Origin: Marchantia polymorpha subsp. ruderalis
Taxonomy: Eukaryota; Streptophyta; Marchantiopsida; Marchantiales; Marchantiaceae
NCBI GenBank assembly: GCA_037833965.1
Contig: AP031352.1
Coordinates: 32,428,501 to 32,492,500 of the forward strand
DNA length: 64,000 bases
Direction of reading: 5' to 3'
Position 1 is the first letter of the stretch; each line of letters starts with the position of its first letter. Below are positions 63,783 to 64,000 of this stretch, one piece after another. The position numbers and the translations under genes were made by a program. The notes under the pieces were generated by a model that saw nothing but the letters and a program-made list of their open reading frames with translations, was not told where the DNA came from and did not search any database.

Positions 63783-64000
63783 GTAATGACAGATAAATAC
63801 CAAAATGGAGCATAATGGTATAGATTCGATCCCACGAGTAAAGAAACAAACACAAAAGTCACGATTTGTCACAAGATAGCATTCTATTGCAAAGTTTTAC
63901 TTCTTAGGCCAATGCTACTCCCAGAAGACACTACTCAGCTAGAGCCGAAGACTCACAGGGTAGCGCAAAACCGTACTCACAACCTGAACCTTTCCAATCA
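63783..64000 (-). mobile_element. Terminal block of an element also seen at 12257-12483, inverted
   Basis: The reverse complement aligns along its whole length with 12257-12483: ctcggctctagctg-type, ggcattggcctaagaagt, aatagaatgctat, tgtgacaaat and ccattatgctccatttt blocks. It starts TGTAATGACA, the complement of the TGTCATTACA end at 12483, a canonical TG...CA terminus. The element continues past the window end. Confidence 0.75.

Noticed and set aside
1-64000. tRNA or rRNA genes
   Set aside because: Scanned by eye for the T-loop consensus and for rRNA landmarks; no cloverleaf-compatible candidate was found.

Overview
This is a plant nuclear window from a repeat-rich genome. The two spliced genes have GT-AG introns and plant-type products. 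A degenerate gag-like coiled-coil family at 9.3-12.5 kb resembles, from memory, proteins abundant in the liverwort Marchantia polymorpha, so a Marchantia-like bryophyte is my best guess; no search was possible. Gene-bearing stretches are near-balanced in base composition, while the rest (about 3-9, 25-34, 43-46, 53-54 and 60-62 kb) is very AT-rich and mostly decayed mobile DNA.

Three host genes are well supported. (1) An intronless, secreted nepenthesin-type aspartic protease lies at 18249-19784 (+). (2) An eight-exon transporter of the EamA/DMT superfamily (SLC35F5-like; plant At3g07080/At4g32140 group) lies at 35107-39626 (-). Its exons join in phase to 392 residues. (3) A twelve-exon serine palmitoyltransferase subunit LCB1 lies at 55657-59311 (+). 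Its exons join in phase to 476 residues. Just behind the protease are two in-phase exons (19795-20455) that look like the 3' end of a G-patch-type gene whose upstream exons I cannot find. The genes are unrelated in function: sphingolipid synthesis, membrane transport and extracellular proteolysis. There is no operon-like organisation.

Mobile DNA fills much of the rest. Four short non-autonomous TIR elements have readable boundaries: Mutator-like at 771-1352 (10-bp target duplication) and probably at 22465-23251, and hAT-like at 12668-13530 and 15728-16145 (8-bp duplications). A pogo/Tigger-type transposase relic lies at about 4.3-4.9 kb. A Copia retrotransposon with both LTRs, PBS and polypurine tract (46185-52379, minus orientation) sits inside a roughly 1.1-kb long-inverted-repeat element whose arms are 45811-46088 and 52808-53111. 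An older, AT-decayed retroelement spans about 27.0-30.9 kb. Another Copia (LTR about 61873-62131, then gag) is interrupted at 63783 by an element whose terminal block also ends the coiled-coil element at 12483. Short tandem arrays lie at 6967, 13555, 30634 and 42890.

I found no CRISPR, tRNA, rRNA or defence-like gene cluster. The observations most worth a second look are the nested inverted-repeat/Copia structure, the orphan G-patch-like exons, the gag-like coiled-coil family with its mobile terminal block, and a perfect 25-bp hairpin inside an LCB1 intron.
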